Source of the DNA: Acidobacteriaceae bacterium
GTDB taxonomy: Bacteria; Acidobacteriota; Terriglobia; Terriglobales; Acidobacteriaceae
Assembly: GCA_025361625.1 (NCBI GenBank)
Contig: JANYKL010000166.1
Coordinates: 1 to 64,000 of the forward strand
DNA length: 64,000 nucleotides
Reading direction: 5' to 3'
Within the stretch, counting starts at the first letter, position 1. Each line of letters opens with the position of its first letter. The notes under the pieces were generated by a model. The model did not search any database. It was not told where the DNA came from and worked only from the letters and a program-made list of their open reading frames with translations. Shown one piece after another: positions 1 through 9,311 of this stretch. A program made the position numbers and the translations under genes.

Positions 1-227
1 ATGATCCGTTCGTAAATCTGCCCTAGATCACGCTCAGAAAGCGGGCCGGGATTATTGCGCTGCACGTTGGTGATGACTTGACGCTCTCGATCCGGCTCGT
101 AAATCGGCAGACTCGTGTTTCGTTTCAACTTTCCGATTTCAATCGCCGCAGCGGCGCGTTCGTTCAGCAACGTCGTGAGTTTGCCATCAAGTTCGTCGAT
201 TTTCTTACGCCAGTCGCGAATATCCAT
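1..227 (-). CDS. Chorismate mutase (AroQ type), N-terminal part, cut by window edge
   Basis: Reading leftward from an ATG at 227, 75 residues of an AroQ-fold chorismate mutase are visible, opening MDIRDWRKKIDELDGKL with the family pattern of IDELD, then LLNERAAAAIEIGKLK, then YEPDRERQVI. The Arg, Lys and Glu residues of the all-helical active site lie in these segments. The enzyme turns chorismate into prephenate, the branch towards Phe and Tyr. The gene leaves the window, so I cannot tell a stand-alone mutase from a fused mutase/prephenate dehydratase (PheA). It starts 10 bases after the trpA stop on the same strand, so it is probably the last visible gene of the trpCFBA transcript. Confidence 0.85.
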   Translation of the reverse strand, partial: MDIRDWRKKIDELDGKLTTLLNERAAAAIEIGKLKRNTSLPIYEPDRERQVITNVQRNNPGPLSERDLGQIYERI

Positions 228-237
228 AGCAAAGCTT

Positions 238-1032
238 CTAGCTCTTAACTGCTAACTGGTAACTCCGGCGCCTCTCGCCCAGTAACCTAGTCACAAATTC
301 TGCCACAGTGGACGCTTCTCTCCCGGGATTCTTTTCAATCGCATGTACGATCGCGCTTCCCACGACCCCAGCTTCGGCGATCTCACCTACGGCGGCGAAC
401 TGTTCGGGGGTCGAGATTCCGAAACCGACTGCGATCGGTAACTTCGTATATTTGCGAAGGCGCTGCACTAACGTCTTTGCGTCTCCCGTCATCTCCTGAC
501 GAGCACCGGTTACACCTGTGCGCGAAATTGCGTAGATGAAACCTGTAGACACATCCGCGATTGATTTGAGTCGCTGATCGGTGCTGGTGGGGGCCGCGAG
601 AAAGATGGTGGCAAGATCGTTCTTACGGGCTTCGCGCAAATATTCTCCAGCCTCCTCGATCGGCAAGTCGGTGAGCAAGGTTCCGTCGACTCCAGCCATG
701 CGCGCCACTTGGCAGAATTTTGAGAGGCCCATTCGCAAGATGGGATTCAGATAGGAAAAAATCACAAGTCCAACGGATTGCGAGGTTTCGCGAATTTCGG
801 AAGCCAGGGTTAGCACATCTTGCAGCGTCACCCCATTCTTCAAGGCGCGCTCGCTTGCACGCTGAATCACGGGTCCATCTGCCAACGGATCGCTAAAGGG
901 CACGCCTAGTTCGATCACTCGAGCGCCCGCCTCAATGGCCGCCAGTATCACGTCGCGGGTCGTAGCCAAGTCCGGATCGCCGCATGTCAGGTAGACGACG
1001 AGCGCTGGCTTCTCTTCGAAGTGGAAAGGCAT
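238..1032 (-). CDS. trpA: Tryptophan synthase alpha subunit
   Basis: TrpA cleaves indole-3-glycerol phosphate to indole, which is channelled to TrpB in the alpha2-beta2 complex. The catalytic Glu sits in VIELGVPFSDPLADGP and the catalytic Asp follows in the same motif. Phosphate-binding glycines are seen in SRTGVTGAR and in GFGISTPEQ. I chose the ATG at 1032 (MPFHFEEKPALVVYLTCGDP) because it places the first strand at the usual distance. An in-frame ATG at 1056 would add eight residues, and neither has a convincing Shine-Dalgarno. The length of about 264 residues is normal. The gene lies 129 bases downstream of trpB, so it is still plausibly co-transcribed. Confidence 0.95.
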   Translation of the reverse strand: MPFHFEEKPALVVYLTCGDPDLATTRDVILAAIEAGARVIELGVPFSDPLADGPVIQRASERALKNGVTLQDVLTLASEIRETSQSVGLVIFSYLNPILRMGLSKFCQVARMAGVDGTLLTDLPIEEAGEYLREARKNDLATIFLAAPTSTDQRLKSIADVSTGFIYAISRTGVTGARQEMTGDAKTLVQRLRKYTKLPIAVGFGISTPEQFAAVGEIAEAGVVGSAIVHAIEKNPGREASTVAEFVTRLLGERRRSYQLAVKS

Positions 1033-1161
1033 GAGTGACTGATTGTAATAGCACATCCGGAACAGGTGCCGGATCGCAGATAAAGCGACTGCTGAAGCAA
1101 ACTAAATCCTAAGCGCTGATGAGCCTCGCAGCGTCAGGCGATTCACCGATCAGGCGGGTAG

Positions 1162-2391
1162 TTAGTCGAGCTTGAGATTCTCTCGCATAATTCCGATATC
1201 TTTATCGCCACGGCCAGAAATGTTGACGATCATGATTTCTGACTTCTTCATTTTTGGAGCACGCTTGATGGCCTCGGCGACGGCATGAGCGGACTCGAGC
1301 GCCGGAATAATACCCTCAGTTCGCGCCAGCAAAATGGTTGCGGCGAGCGCTTCCGCATCGGAAGCGGGAACATATTCGGCTCGGCCCGAGTCTTTCAACA
1401 TGGCGTGTTCCGGGCCAATCGACGGATAATCGAGCCCGGCAGATACGGAATGTGTGAGTGCGATTTGCCCGGCTTTGTCTTGCAGAACGTAAGAATAAGT
1501 TCCTTGCAGAACGCCGGGCGATCCTCCACGGAAGCGAGCTGCATGATCGCCTAAAGCTTCGCTACGGCCACCCGCCTCCACTCCGACTAACTGAACTTTT
1601 TTGTCTTTGAGAAATTCGTAGAAAATTCCGATTGCATTCGAGCCGCCACCAACACACGCGACAATCGCGGTTGGAAGCCTACCCTCAGCTTTTTGGATTT
1701 GCGCGCGAGCTTCGCTTCCCGTGACACGATGAAAATCACGAACCATCGTGGGATAAGGATGCGCCCCGAGCACGCTACCGAGCAGGTAGTGAGTGGTACG
1801 AACATTTGTGACCCAATCGCGCATGGCTTCATTGATCGCGTCTTTCAGAGTCTTAGAGCCCGAGTCGACGCCGCGGACTTCGGCTCCGAGTAAACGCATG
1901 CGAAAGACGTTGAGTTCCTGACGTCTCATGTCTTCGGTGCCCATATAGATGACACATTCAAAGCCGAGCAACGCACAGACTGTCGCGGTGGCGACTCCGT
2001 GCTGACCGGCACCGGTTTCAGCAATGACGCGGCGCTTCCCCATGCGCTCAACCAGCAGTCCCTGTCCGAGGCAATTATTTATCTTGTGGGCGCCGGTGTG
2101 GAGAAGATCTTCACGCTTCAAGTAAATTTTCGCACCGGCCAATTTCTCCGTCAGTCGGCGAGCAAAAAATAGCGGGGTGGGACGGCCGGCATAGGTGTGC
2201 AACAGCAGGTCGAGCCGCTCTTGAAACTTGCGATCGCGCTTAGCTTTTTCGTACTCCCGTTCAAGTTCATCGAGCGCAGCCATCAGCGTCTCAGGGACGT
2301 AGCGGCCGCCGTAGGCGCCGAAACGCCCGGCGATGTCCGATGTCGTTGAATTCTTTCTCGAGGGAGCTTTCGTTGTAGGAGCGCTTGCCAT
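1162..2391 (-). CDS. trpB: Tryptophan synthase beta subunit
   Basis: This PLP enzyme condenses indole with serine. The PLP lysine lies in [13 protein letters not shown] and the phosphate-binding glycine loop in [12 protein letters not shown]. The opening [15 protein letters not shown] is the TrpB1 signature. At 409 residues it is slightly longer than usual because of about 20 Ser/Thr/Lys-rich residues before the first conserved motif. The start is six bases after the trpF stop, which points to tight coupling. No key residue is missing. Confidence 0.97.
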   Translation of the reverse strand: MASAPTTKAPSRKNSTTSDIAGRFGAYGGRYVPETLMAALDELEREYEKAKRDRKFQERLDLLLHTYAGRPTPLFFARRLTEKLAGAKIYLKREDLLHTGAHKINNCLGQGLLVERMGKRRVIAETGAGQHGVATATVCALLGFECVIYMGTEDMRRQELNVFRMRLLGAEVRGVDSGSKTLKDAINEAMRDWVTNVRTTHYLLGSVLGAHPYPTMVRDFHRVTGSEARAQIQKAEGRLPTAIVACVGGGSNAIGIFYEFLKDKKVQLVGVEAGGRSEALGDHAARFRGGSPGVLQGTYSYVLQDKAGQIALTHSVSAGLDYPSIGPEHAMLKDSGRAEYVPASDAEALAATILLARTEGIIPALESAHAVAEAIKRAPKMKKSEIMIVNISGRGDKDIGIMRENLKLD

Positions 2392-2397
2392 ATTTGA

Positions 2398-3183
2398 TTA
2401 ACTTTCTTCCATGGCCCGCACAGCCTCGACGAACGCTCGGACCTTTCGAGAATCTTTCTTGCCAGGCTCTTTTTCTACGCCGGAGGAAACATCAACGCCC
2501 CACGGATGCAGGACATGAATCGCTTCCTGAACATTTCCGGGATGCAATCCCCCGGCGACAATCAACTTGCTGATGCTGTTGATCACGCCTGCCCACGGCT
2601 GGACGCGCTCCCAATCGAAAGTCTGTCCGGTACCTCCACGTGTCTCCCTGGTAGCCGAATCTAACAAAACCCCGGAAACAACGCCGCAGCGAAACCCGTG
2701 GGTTTCGAGGAACAGGTCGCCATTCTTGGATACATGAATCTTGTGAACTCGCTTGCCCTTGTACGCTTCATCAGGTTCAACCAGCCCCGCGGCTACAGGA
2801 TCCCAACCTACCGAATCTTGACCGGGATCGCCAAAAATCTTTGCCAGGTAGCAACGAAAGATCATGGGTCGCTTCGAGCCATTTCCATGGAATGAGGCGT
2901 AGAGCTCTCGACTGAATTCGGTGGTTTCGTCTCCGCTCAATTGCACCGCAGTCAGTCCGGCTTCTCGCACTGCGTTATATACCCGCGCAACCGTCTCGTT
3001 GACGAAAACGCCGACTTTTTCCATCTTCTTTGGCAGCTTCGAAATGATGGAAGCAGCCGTTTCGACCGTGACATGGCGCTTGCTGCGTTCGTAAAATACG
3101 AAGCCGACGCTGTCAGCGCCTGCTTCCGCCGACACTAGCGCGTCTTCCATGTTCGTGATTCCGCAGATTTTGACCCAAGTCAT
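2398..3183 (-). CDS. trpF: Phosphoribosylanthranilate isomerase, with an internal insertion
   Basis: TrpF isomerises phosphoribosylanthranilate in the tryptophan pathway. The general-base Cys is in VKICGITNMEDA at the N-terminus and the general-acid Asp in VLLDSATRE. The C-terminal phosphate site is IVAGGLHPGNV and GVDVSSGVE. I use the ATG at 3183 (MTWVKICGIT) rather than a TTG at 3198. The protein is 261 residues against about 205 usually. The surplus is a charged stretch of some 45-50 residues just before the catalytic Asp (around GWDPVAAGLVEPDEAYKGK to ETHGFRCG), so the barrel appears to carry an inserted loop. All catalytic motifs are present, so I expect it to be active. Confidence 0.93.
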   Translation of the reverse strand: MTWVKICGITNMEDALVSAEAGADSVGFVFYERSKRHVTVETAASIISKLPKKMEKVGVFVNETVARVYNAVREAGLTAVQLSGDETTEFSRELYASFHGNGSKRPMIFRCYLAKIFGDPGQDSVGWDPVAAGLVEPDEAYKGKRVHKIHVSKNGDLFLETHGFRCGVVSGVLLDSATRETRGGTGQTFDWERVQPWAGVINSISKLIVAGGLHPGNVQEAIHVLHPWGVDVSSGVEKEPGKKDSRKVRAFVEAVRAMEES

Positions 3184-3245
3184 TCTTTCGCCGTTCAACT
3201 TCTGCAGTTGGTCGATAAGTGATTATCTAGTAAGGCTGCTATTTA

Positions 3246-4070
3246 CTAAGTGCTGCTGTCTACTCTCTCACTTTTTGCTTCCTGGAGCAGCTTCTTCAGT
3301 TCCTCGCCAGGGTGCGCCGCACGCATCAGCGATTCACCAATCAAGAATGCGTCGTATCCTGCGTTTCGCAGGCGCGCCAGGTCCGCGCCCGATTGGATGC
3401 CACTCTCCGCCACTCGGAGACAATGAACCGGAATTTTTTCAGCCAACCGCAAAGCGGTATGAAGGGAAACGTTAAATGTCTGTAAGTTGCGGCTGTTGAC
3501 TCCGATCACCTCGCAGCCCGCGTCTATCGCCCGTTGAAGTTCCAGTTCGTCGTGGGTCTCGCAAAGAACGTCCAAGCCATGCGCCGCAGCAATACGAGCC
3601 AGACCTATAAGCTGCGGTTGTTCCAGAGCTGCGACAATCAAAAGGATGGCGTCTGCGTGGTTCGCCCTTGCCTCGATAATCTGCAGTTCGTCGATGATGA
3701 AGTCTTTGCGGAGGCAAGGCAGCGACGTGCTGACCGAGGCCTCACGAAGGTTGCGCAACGAACCTTGAAAAAAATCCTCATCCGTTAGCACGGACAGCGC
3801 CGCGGCTCCCGCTTGTTCGAGCTGACGCGCTAGTGCGGAGGGATCGAACTCCGCGCGTATCAATCCCTTTGAGGGCGACGCTTTTTTGAGTTCGGCAATA
3901 ATCGCGATTCCATCTTTGGCGACGCGGCGAAGCTGTTGTTGAAATCCTCTGGGCGAATATTCTGCCGCCGCTTGCTCCAGTTCTCGTTGCGCGGAGGATG
4001 GGCGGTACAATCCGCGCTCCAACAAACGTTGCCGGGTTGCGGCGACAATCGACTGCAGAGAGGCGGCCAT
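3246..4070 (-). CDS. trpC: Indole-3-glycerol phosphate synthase
   Basis: TrpC closes the indole ring from carboxyphenylamino-deoxyribulose phosphate. Visible motifs are IAELKKASPSKG (substrate and phosphate binding), LSVLTDEDFFQGS, CLRKDFIIDELQI with the catalytic Lys, IGVNSRNLQTF, and VAESGIQSGADL. The ATG at 4070 gives 274 residues, the normal size. The reading frame stays open upstream to about 4460 but that stretch has no family homology. This is the first gene of the leftward trpC-F-B-A unit. trpE, trpD and trpG are not in the window, so the pathway is split across the chromosome. Confidence 0.95.
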   Translation of the reverse strand: MAASLQSIVAATRQRLLERGLYRPSSAQRELEQAAAEYSPRGFQQQLRRVAKDGIAIIAELKKASPSKGLIRAEFDPSALARQLEQAGAAALSVLTDEDFFQGSLRNLREASVSTSLPCLRKDFIIDELQIIEARANHADAILLIVAALEQPQLIGLARIAAAHGLDVLCETHDELELQRAIDAGCEVIGVNSRNLQTFNVSLHTALRLAEKIPVHCLRVAESGIQSGADLARLRNAGYDAFLIGESLMRAAHPGEELKKLLQEAKSERVDSST

Positions 4071-4083
4071 GAGGGGAACTTTG

Positions 4084-4112
4084 ATTATACGGAAGCCTTT
4101 AAAGATGACGCT
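4084..4112 (-). promoter_or_regulatory. Possible promoter of the trpC operon
   Basis: On the minus strand a perfect TATAAT (4089 to 4084) lies 13 bases before the trpC ATG. The matching -35 region is weak. If this -10 is used the transcript would start only a few bases before the ATG and be nearly leaderless. No attenuator peptide or Trp-codon run is visible. Confidence 0.35.
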
Positions 4113-4216
4113 TGAGAACGACCAGGCGATTCCACGGTGAAGTTTTGCCGGAATGCAGGTTTTTGCAAGTGCTAATGACGCAACTTCGCTTGAGCGTTCC
4201 AGTATCGCAAGGATTA

Positions 4217-4246
4217 TTGACCCAACTTCCCGCAAGATGTTATAAA
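4217..4246 (+). promoter_or_regulatory. Probable sigma-70 promoter of hppA
   Basis: TTGACC at 4217-4222 is followed by TATAAA at 4241-4246, an 18-base spacer (17 if TTATAA at 4240 is read as the -10). This leaves a 5' leader of about 190 bases before the hppA start. Confidence 0.5.
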
Positions 4247-4445
4247 CAAATGCTTCGTGCTGGGGCACATTAAAGTACTGTACGCCGACGCACAAGTGTT
4301 TTCCGACGCGGCCAAATCGGCGCTCCTCATAATGATCTACCTTGCGGTGGAAGCGCGTTCGGAGCTGACATGACTCGGGCATGAATGAGTTTGCCTGAGC
4401 AAAACTCACTGGCTTCACCCCTTGAAGGACTTTAGGAGGATCTTG

Positions 4446-6923
4446 ATGCGCACTATTCACGCCAATCTTGCGTCTGTCGGACGCCGGTTCGCGAAAACTT
4501 CAGCCGCTGTCGTGACTCTACTCATGCTCTCGGGCTACGCGCTTGCTCAGCCGGTTGCCCAGACTGACGAGGCTGGAGGCGAAGCAGCGTTGAAGTTACC
4601 CGATCTTTCTTCAGTCTCGTTTCTCGGCATCGACGGGCATCGCCTGCTGATGATTGGCTTGTTGTTCTGCGTCTTCGGGCTCGGCTTCGGCATGGTGATC
4701 TTCATGCGTCTGAAAAATTTGCCTGTCCATCGCTCCATGCGCGAAATTTCCGAACTCATTTATGAGACCTGCAAGACGTATCTGCTCACACAGGGCAAGT
4801 TCCTGATGCTGCTGTGGGTATTCATCGCCGTTATTATCTCCGTGTACTTTGGATGGCTGAAACCGGTTCCCGGCAAGTCGGTCGCGCTGACCCTGCCGAT
4901 CATTCTTCTTTTCAGTATCGTCGGAATCGCCGGCAGCTACGGCGTGGCGTGGTTCGGAATTCGGGTGAACACGTTTGCCAACTCGCGTACCGCGTTTGCC
5001 TCGTTGCCTGGCAAGCCGTACCCCGTGTACCAGATTCCGCTTGAAGCAGGCATGTCGATTGGCATGATGTTGATCTCGGTCGAACTTTTGATCATGCTTC
5101 TGATCCTCCTGTTTATTCCCGGTGACTATGCCGGCCCTTGCTTTATAGGATTTGCGATCGGCGAATCGCTTGGTGCCGCTGCCCTGCGTATCGCGGGCGG
5201 CATCTTCACCAAGATTGCCGACATTGGGTCTGATTTGATGAAGATCGTCTTCAAGATTAAAGAAGACGATGCCCGCAACCCTGGCGTTATCGCCGATTGC
5301 ACGGGAGACAATGCCGGCGATTCCGTCGGCCCTTCCGCCGACGGGTTCGAAACCTACGGGGTCACCGGCGTCGCCCTCATCACTTTCATATTGCTGGGCG
5401 TAAAGGATTCGAACATCCAGGTGCAGTTGCTGGTCTGGATTTTCGTCATGCGCATCATGATGCTCGTCTCGAGCGCCCTGGCATATTTCATAAACAGTGC
5501 TGTGGCAAAAAGCCGCTATGGCAACGCCGACAAGATGAACTTTGAGACGCCGCTTACATCGCTGGTATGGCTGACGTCGATCGTCTCAATCGTCGCGACC
5601 TACATTGTTTCTTACTTCATCATCCCGAACCTTGGCGGCGACTCAACGCAGTGGTGGAAACTCGCCTCCATCATCTCTTGCGGAACCCTGGCCGGGGCAC
5701 TGATTCCTGAACTCGTAAAGGCTTTCACCTCTGTCGAATCACGCCACGTCGAAGAAGTAGTCACATCGTCAAAAGAAGGTGGCGCTTCGCTCGGCATTCT
5801 TTCAGGCCTAGTCGCGGGTAACTTTTCTGCTTACTGGCTCGGCCTCGCCATGGTCGCTTTGATGGCGGTGGCATACCTGTTCAGCGGGATGGGCCTGGCG
5901 GCCGCAGCCAACATGATTGCCGCGCCGGTCTTCGCGTTCGGGCTAGTAGCCTTCGGATTTCTTGGCATGGGCCCGGTTACGATCGCGGTCGATTCTTACG
6001 GCCCGGTTACGGACAACGCTCAGTCGGTATACGAACTCTCGCTAATCGAGCAGGTTCCGAACATTCAGGCTGAACTCAAAAGGGACTTCAACGTAAATGC
6101 CAACTTCGAACGCGCCAAAGATTTGCTGGAAGAAAACGATGGCGCGGGCAACACCTTCAAAGCTACCGCGAAACCGGTGCTGATTGGCACTGCCGTTGTT
6201 GGAGCGACCACGATGATCTTCTCCATCATCATGGCGCTAACCAACGGGCTAACGACGAACGTAGAAAAGCTGTCGCTGCTTCACGCGCCATTCTTCCTCG
6301 GCTTGATCACGGGCGGCGCAATGATCTACTGGTTCACCGGCGCATCCATGCAAGCAGTGACCACCGGAGCGTATCGCGCAGTTGAGTTCATCAAGGCAAA
6401 TATTCACCTGGAGAACTCGGAAAAGGCTTCAGTCGCCGACAGCAAGAAGGTTGTTGAAATCTGTACGAAATACGCGCAGAAGGGAATGTTCAACATCTTT
6501 CTCGCCGTCTTCTTCGGCACTTTGACCTTTGCCTTTATCGAACCTTTCTTCTTTATTGGATATTTGATCTCGATTGCTATCTTCGGTCTCTACCAGGCTA
6601 TCTTCATGGCTAACGCCGGAGCGGCGTGGGATAACGCGAAGAAAATTGTCGAGACAAAACTGAAGCAGAAAGGCACTCCGCTTCACGATGCCACGGTCAT
6701 AGGCGACACGGTGGGCGATCCTTTCAAAGACACGTCATCAGTGGCAATGAATCCGGTGATCAAGTTCACGACCCTGTTCGGATTGCTTGCGGTCGAGTTG
6801 GCGGTCTCGCTTACGCGGGATCAAGGAATTAACTTCACTCGCGGACTAGCGCTGGCCTTCTTCGCTGTGTCGGTGTTCTTTGTCTACCGGTCCTTCTACG
6901 GGATGCGAATCAGCTCGGAGTAA
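4446..6923 (+). CDS. hppA: Membrane pyrophosphatase, proton-pumping (V-type PPase)
   Basis: This inner-membrane enzyme couples pyrophosphate hydrolysis to ion export. The PPi/Mg site appears as EDDARNPGVIADCTGDNAG with DSVGPSADGFETYG, and again near the C-terminus as GDTVGDPFKDTS. About 16 membrane segments are visible. K572 in GNTFKAT occupies the position where Lys marks potassium-independent H+ pumps and Ala marks potassium-dependent ones. The ATG at 4446 has an AGGAGGA Shine-Dalgarno six bases upstream. The N-terminus looks like a cleavable signal peptide (hydrophobic stretch ending ALAQ), which the short bacterial forms often lack. At 825 residues it is long, and some otherwise fixed motif residues differ (ADGFETYG instead of ADLFETY). 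Confidence 0.95.
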   Translation: MRTIHANLASVGRRFAKTSAAVVTLLMLSGYALAQPVAQTDEAGGEAALKLPDLSSVSFLGIDGHRLLMIGLLFCVFGLGFGMVIFMRLKNLPVHRSMREISELIYETCKTYLLTQGKFLMLLWVFIAVIISVYFGWLKPVPGKSVALTLPIILLFSIVGIAGSYGVAWFGIRVNTFANSRTAFASLPGKPYPVYQIPLEAGMSIGMMLISVELLIMLLILLFIPGDYAGPCFIGFAIGESLGAAALRIAGGIFTKIADIGSDLMKIVFKIKEDDARNPGVIADCTGDNAGDSVGPSADGFETYGVTGVALITFILLGVKDSNIQVQLLVWIFVMRIMMLVSSALAYFINSAVAKSRYGNADKMNFETPLTSLVWLTSIVSIVATYIVSYFIIPNLGGDSTQWWKLASIISCGTLAGALIPELVKAFTSVESRHVEEVVTSSKEGGASLGILSGLVAGNFSAYWLGLAMVALMAVAYLFSGMGLAAAANMIAAPVFAFGLVAFGFLGMGPVTIAVDSYGPVTDNAQSVYELSLIEQVPNIQAELKRDFNVNANFERAKDLLEENDGAGNTFKATAKPVLIGTAVVGATTMIFSIIMALTNGLTTNVEKLSLLHAPFFLGLITGGAMIYWFTGASMQAVTTGAYRAVEFIKANIHLENSEKASVADSKKVVEICTKYAQKGMFNIFLAVFFGTLTFAFIEPFFFIGYLISIAIFGLYQAIFMANAGAAWDNAKKIVETKLKQKGTPLHDATVIGDTVGDPFKDTSSVAMNPVIKFTTLFGLLAVELAVSLTRDQGINFTRGLALAFFAVSVFFVYRSFYGMRISSE

Positions 6924-6950
6924 CAAAAGCTACTTCCGAAGCTGCTAACA

Positions 6951-6985
6951 GAATGCCGTCCGCAAAATGGACGGCATTCTTATTT
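6951..6985 (+). terminator. Rho-independent terminator after hppA
   Basis: A perfect 11-bp stem, GAATGCCGTCC paired with GGACGGCATTC around a 7-base loop (6951-6979), is followed by TTATTTG. It begins 27 bases after the hppA stop and separates it from ntrY. Confidence 0.85.
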
Positions 6986-7040
6986 GTATTGGCGGCGGGT
7001 CCTTATAAATGTCTGCGGGTCTAGCCGAGTTCTATAATGT

Positions 7041-9302
7041 GTGTTGTCCTTGTCCCCTTCAGATCCAACTCGTGATCGAAGCAGAACCTCCGGACGCAGG
7101 AAGGCCGTAATCACACTGGGGGCAGCCGCTTTCCTGTTGCTGGCGATCATGGTGTCGCAGGCTTCATTCAACTTAAAGTTCATAAGCCCCGACAGCAACG
7201 AACAGCTTCTGTTTTTTGCCGGGCTGAGCGGTCTGATCTTCTTCGCCTTCGTCGCTCTGACGGTTGTCCTCGGCCGCAACTTGTTGAAGCTGTACGCGGA
7301 GCGCCGGGAAGGTGTTGCGGGTTCCAAATTTCGCACTCGACTCGTCGTTGTAAGCCTTCTCTTATCTTTTCTCCCCGTTATCGCGATGTTTTGGTTCTCC
7401 TACGGGTTGATGAATCGCTCGATCGACAAGTGGTTCTCGCAGCCAGTCGAAGAGGTTCGGGCTGATACTGCGGCGATGTCGGCATTGCTGTATGACTACG
7501 CCGGGCAGAACGCGGCATCGGAAGCGCAATCCATCGTGCAGTCGCTTGATTTTCAACGAGCGTTTGCGCTCAAGAATTTCTCCGGGGTTGAATCCGAGTT
7601 TCGCGAACATATTCCGACGCTGCAGGGTGGTTTCGTTCTTGCGATGACCAACGGGACAACTGCGGTAAGTTTGAATGCGCCGGCTCGCTGGGCGCAAATG
7701 CAGGATAAGTTTCCGCTTGCGGCAGCGATGCGCGGCGAATATCCGCACTTTCAATGGGGAAAGACGGACTACATTCTTGCCGCTGCCACGCTCCCCGATG
7801 GCGAGGTGATCGTCGCGCTGCCCCTGCCGCCCAAGTTTGCGCAGACGGCCCAGCAGATACAAGATAGCCAGAAGCGGTATATCGAACTGGCTGCCAAGAG
7901 AAAGTTGTTCCGCAGAACCTATATTGGGTTTCTCATGCTGCTGACCGTTGTCGTCTTATTCGCGTCTACATGGCTGGCATTGCTGCTCTCGAAATTAGTG
8001 AATCGCCCCGTAGCCGCTCTAGCGGCCGGAACGGCGGCGATTGCGAAAGGCCAACTCGATTACCGAGTCGACATCCGCGCGACCGACGAGTTGGCTGAAC
8101 TGGTGCAATCATTCAACAGCATGGCAGAGCAACTGGAATCCAGCCGCTACCAGATCGAAACTTCGAGCCTTGAGGTTAGAGCGGCCAATGAAGCGCTCGA
8201 ACGCCGTAGACGGTATATAGAAACCGTTCTTGAAAGCCTGCCAACTGGTGTCATTTCGATTGATGCGTCACGGCGCGTGACACTGGCAAACGCTGCTTTT
8301 TCTCGATTGTTCTACGTGGAGAGAAGCGAACATCTCAGTCCTGCGGCGTTAATAAAGATGCCGCTAAGCGAGATCATGCCCGCGGAAGTTCTCGACGATC
8401 TGGAACCACTTTTACGTCGGGCAGATCGCATGGGGATGACGGCGGCCACTATGGAGCTTGTTTTGCCTGGAGCCAAGCTGAATGTGGCGGTTACTATCTC
8501 TGCACTTCGACATGCGGAAGAAGGCACGGGGTACGTCCTGGTCTTCGAGGACTTGTCGGAGTTGCTGCGCGCTCAAAAGCAGGCGGCGTGGCGCGAAGTT
8601 GCTCGGCGTGTGGCACATGAAATCAAAAATCCTCTGACGCCGATCGCCCTATCCGCCGAACGCATAGACCGTCATTTGGCGAGGGGGGGCGCTCCTGACG
8701 CGGCGTCGCTCGATATTATTCGCAGCTGCGCCGAGACGATCCGTAACGCTGTAGAGACGGTTCGCAACCTGGTCGATGAATTTTCCGTGCTGGCGCGATT
8801 CCCTGCTTCGCGGCCACAAACTGCCAGTTTGAACCAGTTGGTAGAAAGCGCCCTTACGATGTTCAACGGGAGGTTGGACGGGATCGACTTGCGCACGGAC
8901 TTGGCTCCGGATCTGCCGCCGGTGATGGCTGATCCAGAAGCCATCAAGCGAGCCGTTGCTAACCTCGTGGACAACGCCGCAGAAGCAATGCAAAACGCGG
9001 CACTGAAAGAGATTTCGATATCCACGTCGCTGACGTCAAGCCGCGATGCCGTCGAGTTGGTCGTATCCGATACCGGACAGGGCGTCTCCCGCGACGTGAA
9101 GGAACGCTTGTTCTTGCCGTATTTTTCCACGAAGCAACGTGGAACGGGATTGGGGCTAGCCATCGTGAGCAGGATTGTTGAAGACCATAGAGGCTCGATA
9201 CGAGTTGAAGAGAACAAGCCGATCGGCAGCCGGTTCGTGATCGAGTTGCCGGTCGTATCAGAAGCCATGAGCGCGCCCGTAAGCGCGATCGAAGCGAGTT
9301 AA
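7041..9302 (+). CDS. ntrY: NtrY-type sensor histidine kinase
   Basis: This is the membrane sensor of the NtrYX nitrogen/redox two-component pair. In order: two N-terminal membrane helices (residues about 22-42 and 55-75), a third near 105-125, an extracytoplasmic segment to about 290, a fourth helix (about 295-315), a HAMP domain (NRPVAALAAGTAAIAKGQLDYR), a PAS domain, then the kinase core. The phospho-acceptor is H526 in ARRVAHEIKNPLTP. The ATP site shows LVDNAAEAM, DTGQGVS and TKQRGTGLGLAIV. The first codon is a GTG at 7041, with TTG at 7044 as an alternative. The ntrX start follows nine bases after the stop, so the pair is one operon. The 753-residue size is typical. Confidence 0.92.
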   Translation: MLSLSPSDPTRDRSRTSGRRKAVITLGAAAFLLLAIMVSQASFNLKFISPDSNEQLLFFAGLSGLIFFAFVALTVVLGRNLLKLYAERREGVAGSKFRTRLVVVSLLLSFLPVIAMFWFSYGLMNRSIDKWFSQPVEEVRADTAAMSALLYDYAGQNAASEAQSIVQSLDFQRAFALKNFSGVESEFREHIPTLQGGFVLAMTNGTTAVSLNAPARWAQMQDKFPLAAAMRGEYPHFQWGKTDYILAAATLPDGEVIVALPLPPKFAQTAQQIQDSQKRYIELAAKRKLFRRTYIGFLMLLTVVVLFASTWLALLLSKLVNRPVAALAAGTAAIAKGQLDYRVDIRATDELAELVQSFNSMAEQLESSRYQIETSSLEVRAANEALERRRRYIETVLESLPTGVISIDASRRVTLANAAFSRLFYVERSEHLSPAALIKMPLSEIMPAEVLDDLEPLLRRADRMGMTAATMELVLPGAKLNVAVTISALRHAEEGTGYVLVFEDLSELLRAQKQAAWREVARRVAHEIKNPLTPIALSAERIDRHLARGGAPDAASLDIIRSCAETIRNAVETVRNLVDEFSVLARFPASRPQTASLNQLVESALTMFNGRLDGIDLRTDLAPDLPPVMADPEAIKRAVANLVDNAAEAMQNAALKEISISTSLTSSRDAVELVVSDTGQGVSRDVKERLFLPYFSTKQRGTGLGLAIVSRIVEDHRGSIRVEENKPIGSRFVIELPVVSEAMSAPVSAIEAS

Positions 9303-9311
9303 CTCTCAACC

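Larger units (their letters stand above)
4071..4445. other. Divergent intergenic region trpC / hppA
   Basis: These 375 bases carry the putative trpC and hppA promoters. A short imperfect hairpin (about 4386-4408, arms TGAGTTTGC and GCAAAACTCA) lies before the hppA ribosome-binding site. No coding sequence or RNA gene is recognised. The frame continuing upstream from trpC through this region is Cys/Arg-rich and unconserved in appearance. Confidence 0.5.

Noticed and set aside
4071-4460. Extension of trpC upstream by 130 residues
   Set aside because: The added part is Cys/Arg/Phe-rich, has no family homology, and crosses the hppA promoter. TrpC begins normally at 4070.
7033-7038. TATAAT just before ntrY as its -10
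   Set aside because: It sits three bases before the start codon, so the transcript would begin inside the gene, and no -35 is at the right distance.
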